A stretch of 6,871 nt of DNA. It comes from Bacillota bacterium. Its GTDB lineage: Bacteria; Bacillota; Clostridia; Lachnospirales; Lachnospiraceae. The notes under the pieces were generated by a model. It was given only the letters and a program-made list of their open reading frames with translations, was not told the origin of the DNA and did not search any database. This document shows positions 5,989-6,871 of this stretch, in pieces. A program made the position numbers and the translations under genes. The first letter of the stretch is position 1; each line of letters begins with the position of its first letter. The stretch is from assembly GCA_023425485.1 (NCBI GenBank), contig JAFACO010000462.1, positions 1-6,871 on the forward strand, read 5' to 3'.

Positions 5989-6585
5989 ATGAAAAAAATT
6001 AGTCTAGTTGCACTTGTCCTATTACTAATATTTGGAATGGTCGGATGCACGAAGGATGACCTGAATATCGATGTGAATGAGATATCTCAAAATACATTTT
6101 TAGCAATGAAAACAGGTGAACTTAAGGTTGCAACTGTGGAAACCTTTGATAAGGCCTACTACCAGAAGGACGAGCTAGAGGCTTTCGTGAAAACAGAGAC
6201 AGAGGAATATAATAAGAAGAACGAAAATGATAAAATCACAATTGATCAAATTGAAGTCAGCCAATCAAAAGCCGTAATGTTGCTTACTTATAACGGTATG
6301 AGAGCATATTCCACTTTCAATGAAGTTCAAGCAGCGTATTTCAATGGCGGCCTAAAGGATATAGCATTAGAATTACCTACAACACTAATTAGTGCAAAAA
6401 ATGAAGATCTTGCTAGTACAGAAGAAGTTGTTTTAAATGAAGACTATAAGGTTCTTGTATTGTACGAGCCCTATGAAATTGTAGTAGATGGAAAAGTGAA
6501 ATATTATTCCAATGGGGCTACTCTACTAAAGGATAACCGAGTTCAGGCAGCAGCAGAGGGAATAACAATTATAGTTTTTAAATAG
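5989..6585 (+). CDS. Small lipoprotein of unknown function
   Basis: The protein has 198 residues. MKK and a hydrophobic stretch (about residues 4-16) lead to the lipobox MVGC, so it should be cleaved and lipidated at Cys20 and held on the outer face of the cytoplasmic membrane. The mature part is acidic and lysine-rich with no membrane segment. The region FDKAYYQKDELEAFVKTETEEYNKKN (residues about 54-79, quoted in part: FDKAYYQKDEL, EEYNKKN) resembles uncharacterised lipoproteins I associate with Lachnospiraceae. No enzymatic motif is seen. GGAGG at 5978-5982 lies six bases before the ATG, preceded by a small hairpin accgc / gcggt (5958-5962, 5969-5973). It appears to be transcribed alone, from the promoter at 5749-5777 to the hairpin at 6591-6614. 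Location is firm; the function is unknown. Confidence 0.88.
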   Translation: MKKISLVALVLLLIFGMVGCTKDDLNIDVNEISQNTFLAMKTGELKVATVETFDKAYYQKDELEAFVKTETEEYNKKNENDKITIDQIEVSQSKAVMLLTYNGMRAYSTFNEVQAAYFNGGLKDIALELPTTLISAKNEDLASTEEVVLNEDYKVLVLYEPYEIVVDGKVKYYSNGATLLKDNRVQAAAEGITIIVFK

Positions 6586-6590
6586 CAGCT

Positions 6591-6614
6591 AGTAGGATTG
6601 GTTTCAATCCTATT
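6591..6614 (+). terminator. Hairpin terminator candidate after the lipoprotein gene
   Basis: A perfect 8-bp stem taggattg (6593-6600) and caatccta (6605-6612) with loop gttt, extended by a G-T and an A-T pair, is followed by ttataatatt. The T-tract is short, so termination may be partial. The next gene starts 33 bases later. Confidence 0.5.
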
Positions 6615-6647
6615 TATAATATTAAAATTAAATGCGAGGATGAATGT

Positions 6648-6871
6648 ATGGAAAAGACGATGGAGAAAATTGTTGCACTGGCAAAGGCAAGAGGATTTGT
6701 GTATCCAGGCTCAGAGATTTATGGTGGATTAGCAAATACCTGGGATTATGGTAATCTTGGTGTTGAGCTTAAGAATAATGTAAAAAAGGCTTGGTGGTCC
6801 AAATTCATACAGGAGAATCCGTATAATGTTGGCGTTGACTGTGCAATTCTTATGAACCCACAGACTTGGGT
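6648..6871 (+). CDS. glyS: Glycyl-tRNA synthetase, N-terminal part (cut by window edge)
   Basis: The first 74 codons of a single-chain (alpha2, GlyQS-type) glycyl-tRNA synthetase are present; the reading frame is open at the window end. The enzyme joins glycine to tRNA-Gly in the cytosol. Recognition rests on ARGFVYPGSEIYGGLANTWD and YGNLGVELKNNVK, the typical start of the class II catalytic domain of bacterial and eukaryotic dimeric GlyRS, unlike the two-subunit GlyQ/GlyS form of Proteobacteria. GAGGA at 6636-6640 sits seven bases before the ATG. An ATG at 6644 is in another frame. A TATAAT at 6615-6620 could serve as a -10 box, but no matching -35 is visible, so the promoter is uncertain. 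Its place near era and recO is usual in clostridia. Confidence 0.95.
   Translation, partial: MEKTMEKIVALAKARGFVYPGSEIYGGLANTWDYGNLGVELKNNVKKAWWSKFIQENPYNVGVDCAILMNPQTW

Noticed and set aside
6615..6620. TATAAT as the glyS promoter
   Set aside because: No reasonable -35 box lies 16-18 bases upstream, and the motif overlaps the T-rich tail of a hairpin, so it is not listed as a promoter.

Overview
The window looks like a chromosomal stretch of a low-GC anaerobic Firmicute, most likely from the Lachnospiraceae / Clostridium cluster XIVa. This rests on the AT-rich sequence with Gram-positive style GGAGG ribosome sites, the gene order era - yqzL-like - recO - glyS, a PreP-type M16C peptidase directly before era, and a Lachnospiraceae-style small lipoprotein. 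The organism is an inference from gene content and protein style; no search was run.

Layout. Bases 1-516 contain no gene. They hold two partial copies of a palindromic repeat (1-118 and 119-190), a good sigma-A-like promoter (237-265) and a diverged full copy of the same kind of element (322-449), which would lie in the leader of the first gene. Next come an M16C metallopeptidase (517-3462) and, 24 bases later, era (3487-4404), probably co-transcribed. A 179-base gap leads to a short yqzL-like gene (4584-4799) that overlaps the start of recO (4744-5523). Bases 5524-5988 are again gene-free: a weak terminator candidate, a complete repeat copy (5587-5728), a strong-looking promoter (5749-5777) and another complete copy (5810-5950). 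These precede a lipoprotein gene of unknown function (5989-6585). A hairpin follows, then the first 74 codons of glycyl-tRNA synthetase (6648 to the window edge).

The genes are mostly housekeeping. Era acts in 30S ribosome maturation, RecO in recombinational repair, GlyRS in translation and the M16C enzyme in cytosolic peptide degradation. The unusual part is the repeat family. Each complete element is about 130-140 bases and has the same layout: a terminal inverted repeat (closing stem), an asymmetric block with a small GC-rich hairpin, a long stem, and an apical GAAAG-tetraloop-CTTTC hairpin. Between copies the long-stem, side-hairpin and closing-stem sequences change on both arms together, so pairing is kept while sequence is not. 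Copies C and D also each sit between a predicted promoter and the start codon of the next gene. This is consistent with a structured RNA or ssDNA element that is mobile (MITE- or REP-like), regulatory, or both. No transposase is present in the window.
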